A stretch of 64,000 nucleotides of DNA from Niabella beijingensis. Its GTDB lineage: Bacteria; Bacteroidota; Bacteroidia; Chitinophagales; Chitinophagaceae. Of the stretch, positions 46,852 to 55,884 are shown one piece after another. The translations under genes and the position numbers were made by a program. The DNA lies in assembly GCF_020034665.1 (NCBI RefSeq), contig NZ_JAIQDI010000002.1, positions 496,001-560,000 on the forward strand, read 5' to 3'. Every line of letters starts with the position of its first letter. Position 1 is the first letter of the stretch. The notes beneath the pieces are model-generated. The model saw only the letters and a list, made by a program, of their open reading frames with translations. It was not told the origin of the DNA and ran no database searches.

Positions 46852-49800
46852 ATGCTTATGGTTTTTAATCGATGCTGCCTTGTTGCGGCAGGCCGGTGTA
46901 TTGTATTGCTGATTTTGATAGTCTCATCACTTAATGGGATTGCGCAGGCGCAGAAGATCACCGGGGTGATCACCAATACGGAAGGGCTTACCGTTTCAGG
47001 TGTTAGTGTTCAGCTGAAGGGCGGGAACCGCGGTACCGTCTCCGATCAGGACGGCCGGTATCAGCTGACCGTTCCGGACGGATCAGGTGTGCTGGAGTTT
47101 TCTTCAGTAGGGTATAAAAGTCAGGTGCAGCAGATCAATAACCGTAATGCAATTAATGTGTTGCTGCAGCCGGACTCTTCGAATATGAATGAAGTGGTGG
47201 TAACGGGGTATACGGCAACCTTGCGGAAGGACCTCACCAGCGCTATTGGTACTGTAAATATGGAAGAGCTTCAGAAGGCGCCGGTGCCTTCTTTTGAACA
47301 GGCTCTTGCAGGCCGGGTTGCAGGAGTACAGGTATCTTCCCAAAGCGGGCGTCCGGGTTCAGGTATTGATATCATCATTCGCGGGGTCAGCTCCATCAGT
47401 CAGGCCAATGCTCCGCTATTCGTGATCGACGGCTTTGCGATAGAAAGCCCCGATAATAATATGATTGATCCGCAGAACATCGAAAGCATCTCCGTGTTAA
47501 AAGACGCTTCTGCCACTGCTTTGTACGGCGCCAAAGGATCCAACGGCGTTATTGTTATCACAACAAAAAAAGGCGTACGCGGACTTCCGAAAATTACTTA
47601 CAACGGCAGCTACGGGGTCAGTGAGGTGCTAAAATACATGAAACTGCTGAACGCGTTTGAGTTTGTACAACTGCAGGCCGATGTAAGCACTTACAATAAC
47701 CAGGGAAATGCTTTTTTATCAGGAGGCAAGGTTCTGGAAGATTACCGGCATGTGCAGGGTGTCGACTGGCAAAAAGAGCTATTTCGCACCGGCGCGCAGC
47801 AAAATCATTCCCTCAGTCTTACGGGAGGCACCAACGGAACATTGTATTCCATTTCCGGCAACTATTTTACACAGGATGGCGTTATGATCGGCTCTTCTTT
47901 CCGCCGGTACCAGGGCAAAATATCATTGGAACAGCAGGTGGGTAAACGTCTTAAAGTGGGCGGTACTGTTACTTACACCAATAACCTGATCAAAGGCACC
48001 GATCCCCAGAGTGGCCAGGTGAACGCTGTTTTTTACAATGTATATTCTTATCCGCCCATTTCCACGGTGGGCAGCGAGCAGTTGCTGGGGTTGATCCAGG
48101 ATCCGGATGGAAGTCTAACCGACTACCGGATCAACCCGCTGCTCAACCTGAAAAACCAGGTGCGTAATAATATCAGCAATAATATCATTACCAATCTTTT
48201 CCTGGACTATAAGATTGCACCGTTTTTAAAACTGACCTTAAGAGGAAGTGCCAATAACCGTTTTGTAAGGGCAGATCAGTTTAACGGACCCAATACCCAG
48301 GCCGGGGTGCAGATCCCCAGTAATACCAATGGGATAAACGGAAGCGTGGTGAACTACCGGTATGATTATTATAATAATACCAATCTGCTTACATTTGATA
48401 AGACCTTTAATAAACTGCATCGTGTCAATATAGTACTGGGTACGGATATCCAGCGTGTGGAGTCCCGGGGGGCAGGGTATACGGGTATACAGTTATCAAC
48501 CGATCTGCTGGGTGTAAGCGGCATCGATGCAGGACAGGTACGCCTGCCGCCGGTAGCTTCAGTAAGCTATAATACCATGGCATCCGGCATTGTCAGCGGC
48601 GCTTATAATTATGGCAGTAAATATTATCTTACATTCAATTTCCGTACCGACGGATCTTCCAAATTTGTAGGAGCCAATCGCTGGGGTTATTTCCCATCGG
48701 GAGCAGTGAAATGGAAATTTACCAATGAGAAATTTATTCCGAAGAACAAGATTCTTTCCGATGGCAATATCCGTTTTTCCTATGGAACCACAGGCAACAA
48801 CCGTGTAAGCGATTTTGCAACGTATTCACAGATCAGCGTTACAGGTGGCCCCCTTTCCCTGAATGGTTCCAACCAGCCTTCGAGCATCCTTCAGACGACA
48901 CTCTCCAATCCGGATCTGAAATGGGAGGTGAACAAGCAAATGGACCTGGGTCTGGACCTCGGTTTTTTTGAAAACAAACTCAACCTGACCGTGGATCTGT
49001 ATAACCGGCGAACGGACAATCTACTCTATCAAACCCTTTTACCGCCCAATATGGGCTTTACCAGCTCTATTGTCAATATTGCAAGTATCTCCAACCGCGG
49101 ATTGGAAGTAACACTTAATGCGCAGCTTATTAAAACAGCACAATTTTCTTACAGCTCCAATTTTAATATCAGTTTTAACCGCAACCGGTTGAACAAACTG
49201 AGCGACCCCACACAGGACGGCATTACCAGCACCATTAACTGGGACGCCAACTACAGCCCCATTCCGGCCTATATTGCCAAGATCGGCGGACCGCTTGGGC
49301 AGATATACGGACTGGTTTCCGATGGCCTTTATCAATACAGCGATTTTGACCGGATGCCGAACGGCTCCTATGTACTAAAGCCCGGAGTGGCAAGAAATAC
49401 GCTGGGGAGCGCGGCGCCCGGCGGAATGAAATTCGTGGATATCAATCACGATGGGATCATCAATGAAAATGACCAGACCATTATCGGTAATGGCTATCCG
49501 GGAAACTATGGCGGATGGAGCAATAATCTGCGCTGGAAGAATTTTGACCTCAACCTGTTCTTCCAGTGGTCATACGGCACCAATGTTATCAACGCCAACC
49601 GTATGTGGTTCTCTACCGGTCTGGGAATCCAGAACCGGGGCAGTATCATGCCCTATCAGAATGTATTCCGGGAATTCATGGACCGTTGGAGCCCGACGAA
49701 CCAGGACACCGATATCCCGGCCCTGGGACAGGCTACCAATAAATATTATGTCTCCCAGTTCGTGGAGGATGCCTCCTTTGTGCGGTTGAAAACGGTGAAC

Positions 49801-50013
49801 CTCGGCTATTCCCTGCCTCAGAAAATGTTGTCGCGGTATAAGATCAGCAATCTCAGGATCTACATTGCAACAAACAACATTTTTACGCTGACTGGATACA
49901 AGGGATATGATCCGGAAGTGTCGGCTTTTTCATCCGCACTTACTCCCGGTTTTGATTACTCTACCTATCCCCGGCCATTTACAGCTGTTGCGGGCATAGA
50001 CCTTTCATTCTAG
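46852..50013 (+). CDS. SusC/RagA-family TonB-dependent outer-membrane transporter
   Basis: This 1053-residue transporter starts at ATG 46852 (a TTG at 46828 is open but unneeded). It has a signal peptide, a carboxypeptidase-like domain (KITGVITNTEGLTVSGVSVQLKG to VLLQPD, about 35-115), a plug (EVVVTGYTATLRKDLTSAIG, APLFVIDGFAI, ATALYGAKGSNGVIVITTKKG) and a 22-strand barrel ending in an aromatic residue (GIDLSF). It imports oligosaccharides using TonB energy, with SusD as lid. Followed by susD after 40 bp, it is the first gene of the uptake operon. No ECF sigma/anti-sigma pair is adjacent, so the AraC regulator is the likely controller. Confidence 0.96.
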   Translation: MLMVFNRCCLVAAGRCIVLLILIVSSLNGIAQAQKITGVITNTEGLTVSGVSVQLKGGNRGTVSDQDGRYQLTVPDGSGVLEFSSVGYKSQVQQINNRNAINVLLQPDSSNMNEVVVTGYTATLRKDLTSAIGTVNMEELQKAPVPSFEQALAGRVAGVQVSSQSGRPGSGIDIIIRGVSSISQANAPLFVIDGFAIESPDNNMIDPQNIESISVLKDASATALYGAKGSNGVIVITTKKGVRGLPKITYNGSYGVSEVLKYMKLLNAFEFVQLQADVSTYNNQGNAFLSGGKVLEDYRHVQGVDWQKELFRTGAQQNHSLSLTGGTNGTLYSISGNYFTQDGVMIGSSFRRYQGKISLEQQVGKRLKVGGTVTYTNNLIKGTDPQSGQVNAVFYNVYSYPPISTVGSEQLLGLIQDPDGSLTDYRINPLLNLKNQVRNNISNNIITNLFLDYKIAPFLKLTLRGSANNRFVRADQFNGPNTQAGVQIPSNTNGINGSVVNYRYDYYNNTNLLTFDKTFNKLHRVNIVLGTDIQRVESRGAGYTGIQLSTDLLGVSGIDAGQVRLPPVASVSYNTMASGIVSGAYNYGSKYYLTFNFRTDGSSKFVGANRWGYFPSGAVKWKFTNEKFIPKNKILSDGNIRFSYGTTGNNRVSDFATYSQISVTGGPLSLNGSNQPSSILQTTLSNPDLKWEVNKQMDLGLDLGFFENKLNLTVDLYNRRTDNLLYQTLLPPNMGFTSSIVNIASISNRGLEVTLNAQLIKTAQFSYSSNFNISFNRNRLNKLSDPTQDGITSTINWDANYSPIPAYIAKIGGPLGQIYGLVSDGLYQYSDFDRMPNGSYVLKPGVARNTLGSAAPGGMKFVDINHDGIINENDQTIIGNGYPGNYGGWSNNLRWKNFDLNLFFQWSYGTNVINANRMWFSTGLGIQNRGSIMPYQNVFREFMDRWSPTNQDTDIPALGQATNKYYVSQFVEDASFVRLKTVNLGYSLPQKMLSRYKISNLRIYIATNNIFTLTGYKGYDPEVSAFSSALTPGFDYSTYPRPFTAVAGIDLSF

Positions 50014-50053
50014 CGGAAAAACAGTAGGCTTAATAACCTGATTAATTAAGAAC

Positions 50054-51649
50054 ATGAAAAAAATAATAATCGTTGTCCTGGTAATACTGCAGTTCTTTAT
50101 GACAGGATGTAAGAAATTCCTTGACACCCGGTCGAATGATTTTCTGACGCCTAATATGGATTACTCTTCTGTACAACTGGCCCGGCAGGCGTTGAACGGT
50201 TGTATGCTCAATCTCCGGTCACAATGGATGTTCAGCGGCTGGTGGCAGGCCCGGGGCATTGCGAATACGGAGGACGGCGTTACCACTATTGTAAATGTGG
50301 TGTATTCACCGGCTACCTTGCTGAGCGATGCTACTGATGTAAATCTTGCCAGCAGATGGACCAACTGTTATCAGGCCATTCAGCGGTGTAATTTCCTGCT
50401 GGACCAGATGCAGAAATCCTCACTGGATTCGGCAAGCAAAGCACCCATCATCGGGGTGGCCCTGTTCCTGCGCGGTTTTTATTATTTTATACTGGCAGAC
50501 GAATGGGGGGCGGTGCCGCTCCGTCTGGCACCTACCGCAGGTCCTGCGGATAAAGCACTTGCACGAAGCCCCGTTGCGGCCGTGTACGCGCAGATCCTGA
50601 AAGATATGGAGACCGCGGAAAAAATGGTTCCGGCTGCTGATGTACCGGGTTATGGCGGGGCTGGTTATCCCTCCAGATCCACGGTTCAGGGAATGCTGGC
50701 AAGGGTATGCCTTACCATGGCCGGGGCGCCGCTGCATGATGCCTCAAAATACCAGGAGGCGAACAAATGGGCGCAAAAGGTAATGAACTCCGGTCTGCAT
50801 GAACTGAATCCCAGCTTTCAGCAGGTCTTTATCAATTATATCGCTGACAAATACGATCCCAAAGAAAGTCTGTGGGAACTGGATAATAATGTTGCAACTG
50901 CCGGAACACCGCTGGGATGTCATCTGGGCTACCTGGATGGTCCTGTAAGCAACGTGCCGGATACAGGTGTAATGGTTGGCCAGGTTTTCCCGACGAGGAT
51001 CCTGTATAATATGTACCAGGCAAAAGATCAGCGGCGTGATTGGGTGATCTGCCCGTATTCTTACGGGAATAACTCCGGCAATGGTGCGCGTACGAACTGG
51101 TCCGCTACCCAGATCTATGAACGGAATATGGGACTGTACCGGTTGAATTATTCCCTGCCTCCGCATATCACTCAATCAACACCGGTCAACTGGCCCTTTC
51201 TGAGGTACTCGGATGTTTTATTAATGATTGCCGAGGCAGAGAATGCCGTCAGTGGAGGCCCTACACCACTGGCCTATTCCTGCATCAACCAGGTACGGAG
51301 GCGCGCCTGGGGAAAACTTCAGGCAGGGGCCGGTGATCCGGAGGAAGCAGACCTGGCCGCTAACCTGGACCAGGCGGCATTCTTACAGGCCGTACAGAAC
51401 GAACGCCTGATGGAGCTTGCTTATCAGGGATTGCGCCGGCATGACCTGATACGCTGGGGATTGTATGAGCAGACCCTGCAAAAAATGAAGAATGATGTAA
51501 ACGATGCATCACAACCCGCAGTAAATGCGACAAGGAAGAATTTTATAACAACGATTGTGAATAATTATCAGCCGAGAGACACACTGTGGCCGGTGCCGGT
51601 AATAGAACTACAGCAAAATTCATTGTGTACACAAAACCCCGGATTCTAA
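50054..51649 (+). CDS. SusD/RagB-family starch-binding-like lipoprotein
   Basis: This 531-residue lipoprotein has a lipobox (FFMTGC, Cys at about residue 19) and helical repeats typical of SusD. It shows an N-terminal RagB-like region (YFILADEWGAVPLRLAP) and a C-terminal SusD part with FLRYSDVLLMIAEAEN, VQNERLMELAYQGLRRHDLIRWG and WPVPVIELQQN. It forms the surface lid on the SusC barrel and binds the glycan. It lies 40 bp after susC. Length is normal and no truncation is seen. Confidence 0.95.
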   Translation: MKKIIIVVLVILQFFMTGCKKFLDTRSNDFLTPNMDYSSVQLARQALNGCMLNLRSQWMFSGWWQARGIANTEDGVTTIVNVVYSPATLLSDATDVNLASRWTNCYQAIQRCNFLLDQMQKSSLDSASKAPIIGVALFLRGFYYFILADEWGAVPLRLAPTAGPADKALARSPVAAVYAQILKDMETAEKMVPAADVPGYGGAGYPSRSTVQGMLARVCLTMAGAPLHDASKYQEANKWAQKVMNSGLHELNPSFQQVFINYIADKYDPKESLWELDNNVATAGTPLGCHLGYLDGPVSNVPDTGVMVGQVFPTRILYNMYQAKDQRRDWVICPYSYGNNSGNGARTNWSATQIYERNMGLYRLNYSLPPHITQSTPVNWPFLRYSDVLLMIAEAENAVSGGPTPLAYSCINQVRRRAWGKLQAGAGDPEEADLAANLDQAAFLQAVQNERLMELAYQGLRRHDLIRWGLYEQTLQKMKNDVNDASQPAVNATRKNFITTIVNNYQPRDTLWPVPVIELQQNSLCTQNPGF

Positions 51650-51660
51650 AAAAGATTACA

Positions 51661-52590
51661 ATGAAAAGAAAACAACGATACCTGCAGGCTGCTATTTTAT
51701 TGCTGGTATGTGCGTCCTGTAAGAAAGGAGTGGATGTGCCGCCACCGGTTTTTGATGTGGTTGCAAGCAATACAACGGTTGGTGTAGGCGATTCCATCAC
51801 GTTCACTTTTACGGGAGGTGCCGATGCCATCACTTTTTGGGCGGGGGACTCTTCACGTATTTATGAGAACCGGCAGCGGATCACTATAAGCAATGGCACA
51901 CCGCAGTTCTCCTTCGAGTCGCTGCGTCAGTTTGGAAATAACCCGGGAGTGGCCGACAGCACCATGCAGCTTTTTGCATCCAGGGATTATAACGGCATTT
52001 TATCGGTAAAGGACGTAGCCGCCGCTACCTGGATCAATCTCACTGACAAAGCACAGTGGTCTACCGGTATCAATTCAGAATATACGGCTTCGGGTTTTGT
52101 AGATCTTTCAGGTATCGCTTCAAAAAATGCAGAGGGACGGGATTCGGCCATTTACCTGGCATTCCGGTATCATGAGGCACAAAATGAGGCCACAAGACGC
52201 GCCTGGTACCTGCGGAATTATTCCGTGGACAACCTGCTGCCAGACGGCTCGAGAGTAAATGTAGCGGCCGGTAATATGTCGTGGGGTACTGTAATGGTAA
52301 AGGATTCGCTGCGTACCTGGTTTATTTATGCCACCTCCTCACTGATGTGGGGTGGTAATGCTGATTTTCCTGAAACCGAGGACTGGCTTATTTCACAGCC
52401 TGTTTTCCTGGATCGTATCAAACCGGACCTGGGGACAAATGTGAAATTGAGCAATACTACGATTCAGAAAGAATATACCTTCCCCGGATATGCAAGGCCC
52501 GGCATCTATGAGGTGGTATTTGTGGCAACGAATGTAAACCGCTGGGATGAAAAGAACATTGTGAAACGTATTAAAATAACTGTTCAGTAA
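51661..52590 (+). CDS. DUF5017-like surface lipoprotein in the SusE position
   Basis: This 310-residue lipoprotein (lipobox CASC with Cys near residue 20) starts MKRKQRYLQAAILLLVCASCKKG. It has an Ig-like segment (VVASNTTVGVGDSITFTFTGGADAITFWAGDSS) and a beta-rich C-terminal domain containing TWINLTDKAQWSTG. It resembles DUF5017 proteins that follow SusD genes. The gene begins 12 bp after susD and takes the place of SusE/SusF, so it probably helps hold the substrate at the cell surface. The frame is open upstream, but 51661 is the start that matches the lipoprotein signal. Confidence 0.75.
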   Translation: MKRKQRYLQAAILLLVCASCKKGVDVPPPVFDVVASNTTVGVGDSITFTFTGGADAITFWAGDSSRIYENRQRITISNGTPQFSFESLRQFGNNPGVADSTMQLFASRDYNGILSVKDVAAATWINLTDKAQWSTGINSEYTASGFVDLSGIASKNAEGRDSAIYLAFRYHEAQNEATRRAWYLRNYSVDNLLPDGSRVNVAAGNMSWGTVMVKDSLRTWFIYATSSLMWGGNADFPETEDWLISQPVFLDRIKPDLGTNVKLSNTTIQKEYTFPGYARPGIYEVVFVATNVNRWDEKNIVKRIKITVQ

Positions 52591-52632
52591 ACATATTTTT
52601 TGGCCTGTGCCTGATTATTTAAACTCCATATC

Positions 52633-54078
52633 ATGAATCCTGTTCCTGTAAAACAGTTTCTTTATTTATGCCTCATTGCTGTTTTTTTTACGTCCTGTAC
52701 AAAAAAGGGAAGCTACGAAACAGTACCCGGTGCCGTAAACCTTTATCAGGTAATAACAGACGATAAAGCCAGCTTTTCGGTATTTAAATATGCCGTGGAT
52801 CAGGCCGGTATGGCGGAAGAACTGAAAAGCGGTAACTATGCATTGTTCGCTCCCACAAATGCTGCCTTCTCCGGAGCGGGGATCACAACTGCCATGCTGT
52901 ATAACATGCCCAGGGATTCGGTGGTATGGCTGGTCAAAAATCACCTGCTGCCCGGTAACACCGATATTATGGTACAGAATAACGGGCAGATCCTTAATGC
53001 GGCCAGCGGGTTTCCGCTGCTGGTGCAAAAGACGGGGGATAATGTGTACCTGAACGGAGGGGATGTAATGCGGAGTAATATAAAAGTAACGAACGGCAGT
53101 CTGAATGTGATCAATACACTTTTATTCAGCAGGTCCTCGATCTTTGAACGGCTGAATGCCTATAACGGCGCGCCGTTTTCAGTTTTAATAGCCGCTATTA
53201 TAAAGGCCAGCGAAGGCAGTACCAACTACCGAGTATTGCTGAGCGATCCGGAAGCTGCCTATACGTTGTTTGCACCTACCAACGCCGCATTTACAGATGC
53301 AGGGCTGGCAAATGTAGCAGCGGTACAGGCATTGAGCGCAGACAGCTTGTCGAAGATACTGAGTTATCACCTGCTGGAGCACCGGAAGCTGATGCCGGAC
53401 TTTGCAATAAGGACGCCGCTTGCTGCATTGAACGGCGTTCCGGTTTATTTCGATGTGTACCGGACCAACCCCTGGCTGGGAAGTATGGGATATGCAGAAG
53501 GCGTTCTTCTGGGAGGCGGCGCTTCAAATATGACGGCCGGCAGGGGAGTAATCCATAGCGTGGGCCGGCTGCTTCCCAAACCGATCGTCATGAATTCCCT
53601 GCAACGCATTCAATCGGATACAAGCCTCAGTTATTTTTATGCTGCCGTGGAGGCGGCAGGAACTACCGGAGGGATCAACTTCAGCGGACTGCTGACACAG
53701 AACGACAGCAGTTATACAGTTTTTGCGCTTAACAACAACGGCTTTCGCCTGGCCGGGTATCCTACAACCGAATCGTTAAAAGCGGCAACTCCTGAAACAC
53801 TTTCGCGGATATTGCGCTATAGTTTTGTGAACGGCCGTATTAATAATATCTCCGTATCCAGTAACAGTACAGTACCTACATTACTCTCCGCCGTAAACCC
53901 CGCCGACGGGAATTTGCGTTATACGCCGGTCACCGTATTTTATAGCGGCACCGGTGTAAGCAGTACGGGCTATGCTGTTCAGGGTGGCTCCAACAGCAAC
54001 GGCATCAATGTGCTTTCCCGGAATATCGTTACTACCAACGGTATCGTAAATATTATCGGACAGATGCTGCTTCCTTAG
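52633..54078 (+). CDS. Fasciclin-domain lipoprotein
   Basis: This 481-residue lipoprotein (Cys in FFTSCTKKG) has at least two fasciclin-like domains. One has SGNYALFAPTNAAFSGAG and a related LLSDPEAAYTLFAPTNAAFTDAG segment in the second (near residue 215), and a third, weaker module begins around residue 340 (NDSSYTVFALNNNGF). Each ends in a conserved GVIHSVGRLL- or IVNIIGQMLLP-like strand. Fasciclin domains mediate adhesion and carbohydrate binding. It lies 42 bp after the DUF5017-like gene, in a five-gene uptake operon. Confidence 0.85.
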   Translation: MNPVPVKQFLYLCLIAVFFTSCTKKGSYETVPGAVNLYQVITDDKASFSVFKYAVDQAGMAEELKSGNYALFAPTNAAFSGAGITTAMLYNMPRDSVVWLVKNHLLPGNTDIMVQNNGQILNAASGFPLLVQKTGDNVYLNGGDVMRSNIKVTNGSLNVINTLLFSRSSIFERLNAYNGAPFSVLIAAIIKASEGSTNYRVLLSDPEAAYTLFAPTNAAFTDAGLANVAAVQALSADSLSKILSYHLLEHRKLMPDFAIRTPLAALNGVPVYFDVYRTNPWLGSMGYAEGVLLGGGASNMTAGRGVIHSVGRLLPKPIVMNSLQRIQSDTSLSYFYAAVEAAGTTGGINFSGLLTQNDSSYTVFALNNNGFRLAGYPTTESLKAATPETLSRILRYSFVNGRINNISVSSNSTVPTLLSAVNPADGNLRYTPVTVFYSGTGVSSTGYAVQGGSNSNGINVLSRNIVTTNGIVNIIGQMLLP

Positions 54079-54110
54079 CCATGGTTGCCATCAATCCTTA
54101 AAACTGAAAT

Positions 54111-55856
54111 ATGATAAAACCTTTTTATAACGCTAATTATTCTCTTTACTGGTTGCTGACGCTTGCTGCTGTCCTTGGCGCAACGGGTGTTTTCGCACAG
54201 CCTGCGGATAACACGGGCACTTTTGTTTACAGTGCAGCGCCTCATAAACCCCTGCGGATCTGGTTTGATTATTATCATCATTCATTGCCCAATACCAGGG
54301 TAGGCAATCACCTCGTTACCGGCAGCTGGATCGCCGGAGCAGGGCGGTATGCCTGGAATGATTTTGTACACTCCAATACTTTTGACCCGGTGTTTACAGC
54401 ACTGGGCGATGAGCACCAGATTACGATCGGGCGGCAGCCCTTTACCCAGGAAGTATTGGCTGATCAGGAGGCGGTGCTGATCCTCAATCCCGATAATCCC
54501 AAAGTAGTACCGGAAGTACCGGCCGTTTCAGATAAAGAGATCGCAACGCTTATTGATTTTGTAAACCGTGGCGGAAGCCTGATGATTATGATCAACGCCA
54601 CTACGCCCGACAGATCTGCCGAGGATTTCGAAAGCATACAGCTCAAAAAACTGGTGAATGCTTTTGGCCTGGCCTGGAATTTTGATGACACGCATTATTC
54701 CGATGTGCCCATTGGAAATGCCCATCCCTATTTTTATGATGTACCGGTATTTCATTATGGCGCGGGCTGTACCCTGAAAATACTGCCGGGGGCTGTTAAG
54801 CCGGAAGTGCTTATGGAAGTGGCTTCTGATGCCGGTTATCCCGACCGTCATGTGCGCGGTGCGGGCATCGTGCAGGTACGACCGGGAAAGGGGAAAGTGA
54901 TCCTGGTAGGGGACATTGGCTCCTGGACCGGAAATATGTCGCGCCCCTGGGCGGAGAATGAGCGGATATTAAAGCAGTTGTTCCGCTACCTAAAACCGGA
55001 TCGTGAGGTACACCCGGCACGGTATAACAAAGATGCGGCATTTAACTATAAGATAACGGTTGCCGGATTGCAGGCCATACCGGTAGCCAACTCACTTTCG
55101 GCATTGCCTAAACCAGTTTACCGGCTGTTCCATCCGCGTGAAAAAACGGGTATGCCTTACCTGGAAGGAACGGCAACCGTTTCGTTGATAAGCAATGGGC
55201 TTAACGGGCAAAAGGCGGCAGCGCTTGAAGCCCGTATCGGGAAGTTCAGCTGGTTCGACAGCACTGTGGCCGCTGCCGGAGAATCGGTGCGCTTTATAGC
55301 CAGCAGACAGGGAAAAGCAACAGATATTAAAACAAACGGTACAACTGCCGGCTGGCTGGCACCTGATATTGCTTCACTGATCGCGTTACTGCCGGTGGAT
55401 GGGTTACAGCCCGGTGATCGATGGGAAAGCCTGGAAACGCTGCGTATACCTGCTTTCCAGGGAACGGATCTCCCTCCCGTGCGGCAACTGGAGCTACCGG
55501 TTACTTATGTGCAGGATGAAATGGTGAACGGTATCAGATGCAGGCTGCTGCGTACGGCGGAGGAACTGTGGCTGAAAGATCTGGATATCGGTGTGCCCGA
55601 CCTGCTGACCTCAACCGCCGTGGATAAAAAACGGTTAACCGCCTACCGGTATTACAATGAACGCGGAGGAAAGCTGTTGTTTAAAAGGGAACAATGGGTA
55701 AATGCTGCCACTGGAGTAGTGATGAAGGCACGTACCCAGACCCGTGTGCTGGCATGGATAGCGGATGCACGGAAACCCGTTGATAAAAGCAACGCGGATA
55801 AAGACAATAATATGATTCTGTCGCTGGCGCAGACCATTACAGCCGAATTACAATAA
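54111..55856 (+). CDS. Secreted two-domain protein with GATase1/DUF4350-like N-terminal part
   Basis: This 581-residue exported protein (signal peptide ending VFAQP) first has a Rossmann-like domain (ADQEAVLILNP, LIDFVNRGGSLMIMINAT, GKGKVILVGDIGSW), which resembles the DUF4350/class I glutamine amidotransferase-like fold. The amidotransferase Cys-His-Glu triad is not evident. The C-terminal half (about 330-580) is beta-rich and unrecognised. It follows the fasciclin lipoprotein by 32 bp. Its role may be substrate binding or hydrolysis; not assignable from motifs. Confidence 0.65.
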   Translation: MIKPFYNANYSLYWLLTLAAVLGATGVFAQPADNTGTFVYSAAPHKPLRIWFDYYHHSLPNTRVGNHLVTGSWIAGAGRYAWNDFVHSNTFDPVFTALGDEHQITIGRQPFTQEVLADQEAVLILNPDNPKVVPEVPAVSDKEIATLIDFVNRGGSLMIMINATTPDRSAEDFESIQLKKLVNAFGLAWNFDDTHYSDVPIGNAHPYFYDVPVFHYGAGCTLKILPGAVKPEVLMEVASDAGYPDRHVRGAGIVQVRPGKGKVILVGDIGSWTGNMSRPWAENERILKQLFRYLKPDREVHPARYNKDAAFNYKITVAGLQAIPVANSLSALPKPVYRLFHPREKTGMPYLEGTATVSLISNGLNGQKAAALEARIGKFSWFDSTVAAAGESVRFIASRQGKATDIKTNGTTAGWLAPDIASLIALLPVDGLQPGDRWESLETLRIPAFQGTDLPPVRQLELPVTYVQDEMVNGIRCRLLRTAEELWLKDLDIGVPDLLTSTAVDKKRLTAYRYYNERGGKLLFKREQWVNAATGVVMKARTQTRVLAWIADARKPVDKSNADKDNNMILSLAQTITAELQ

Positions 55857-55884
55857 AACCGGTACCGGTGTAAAATAAAACAGA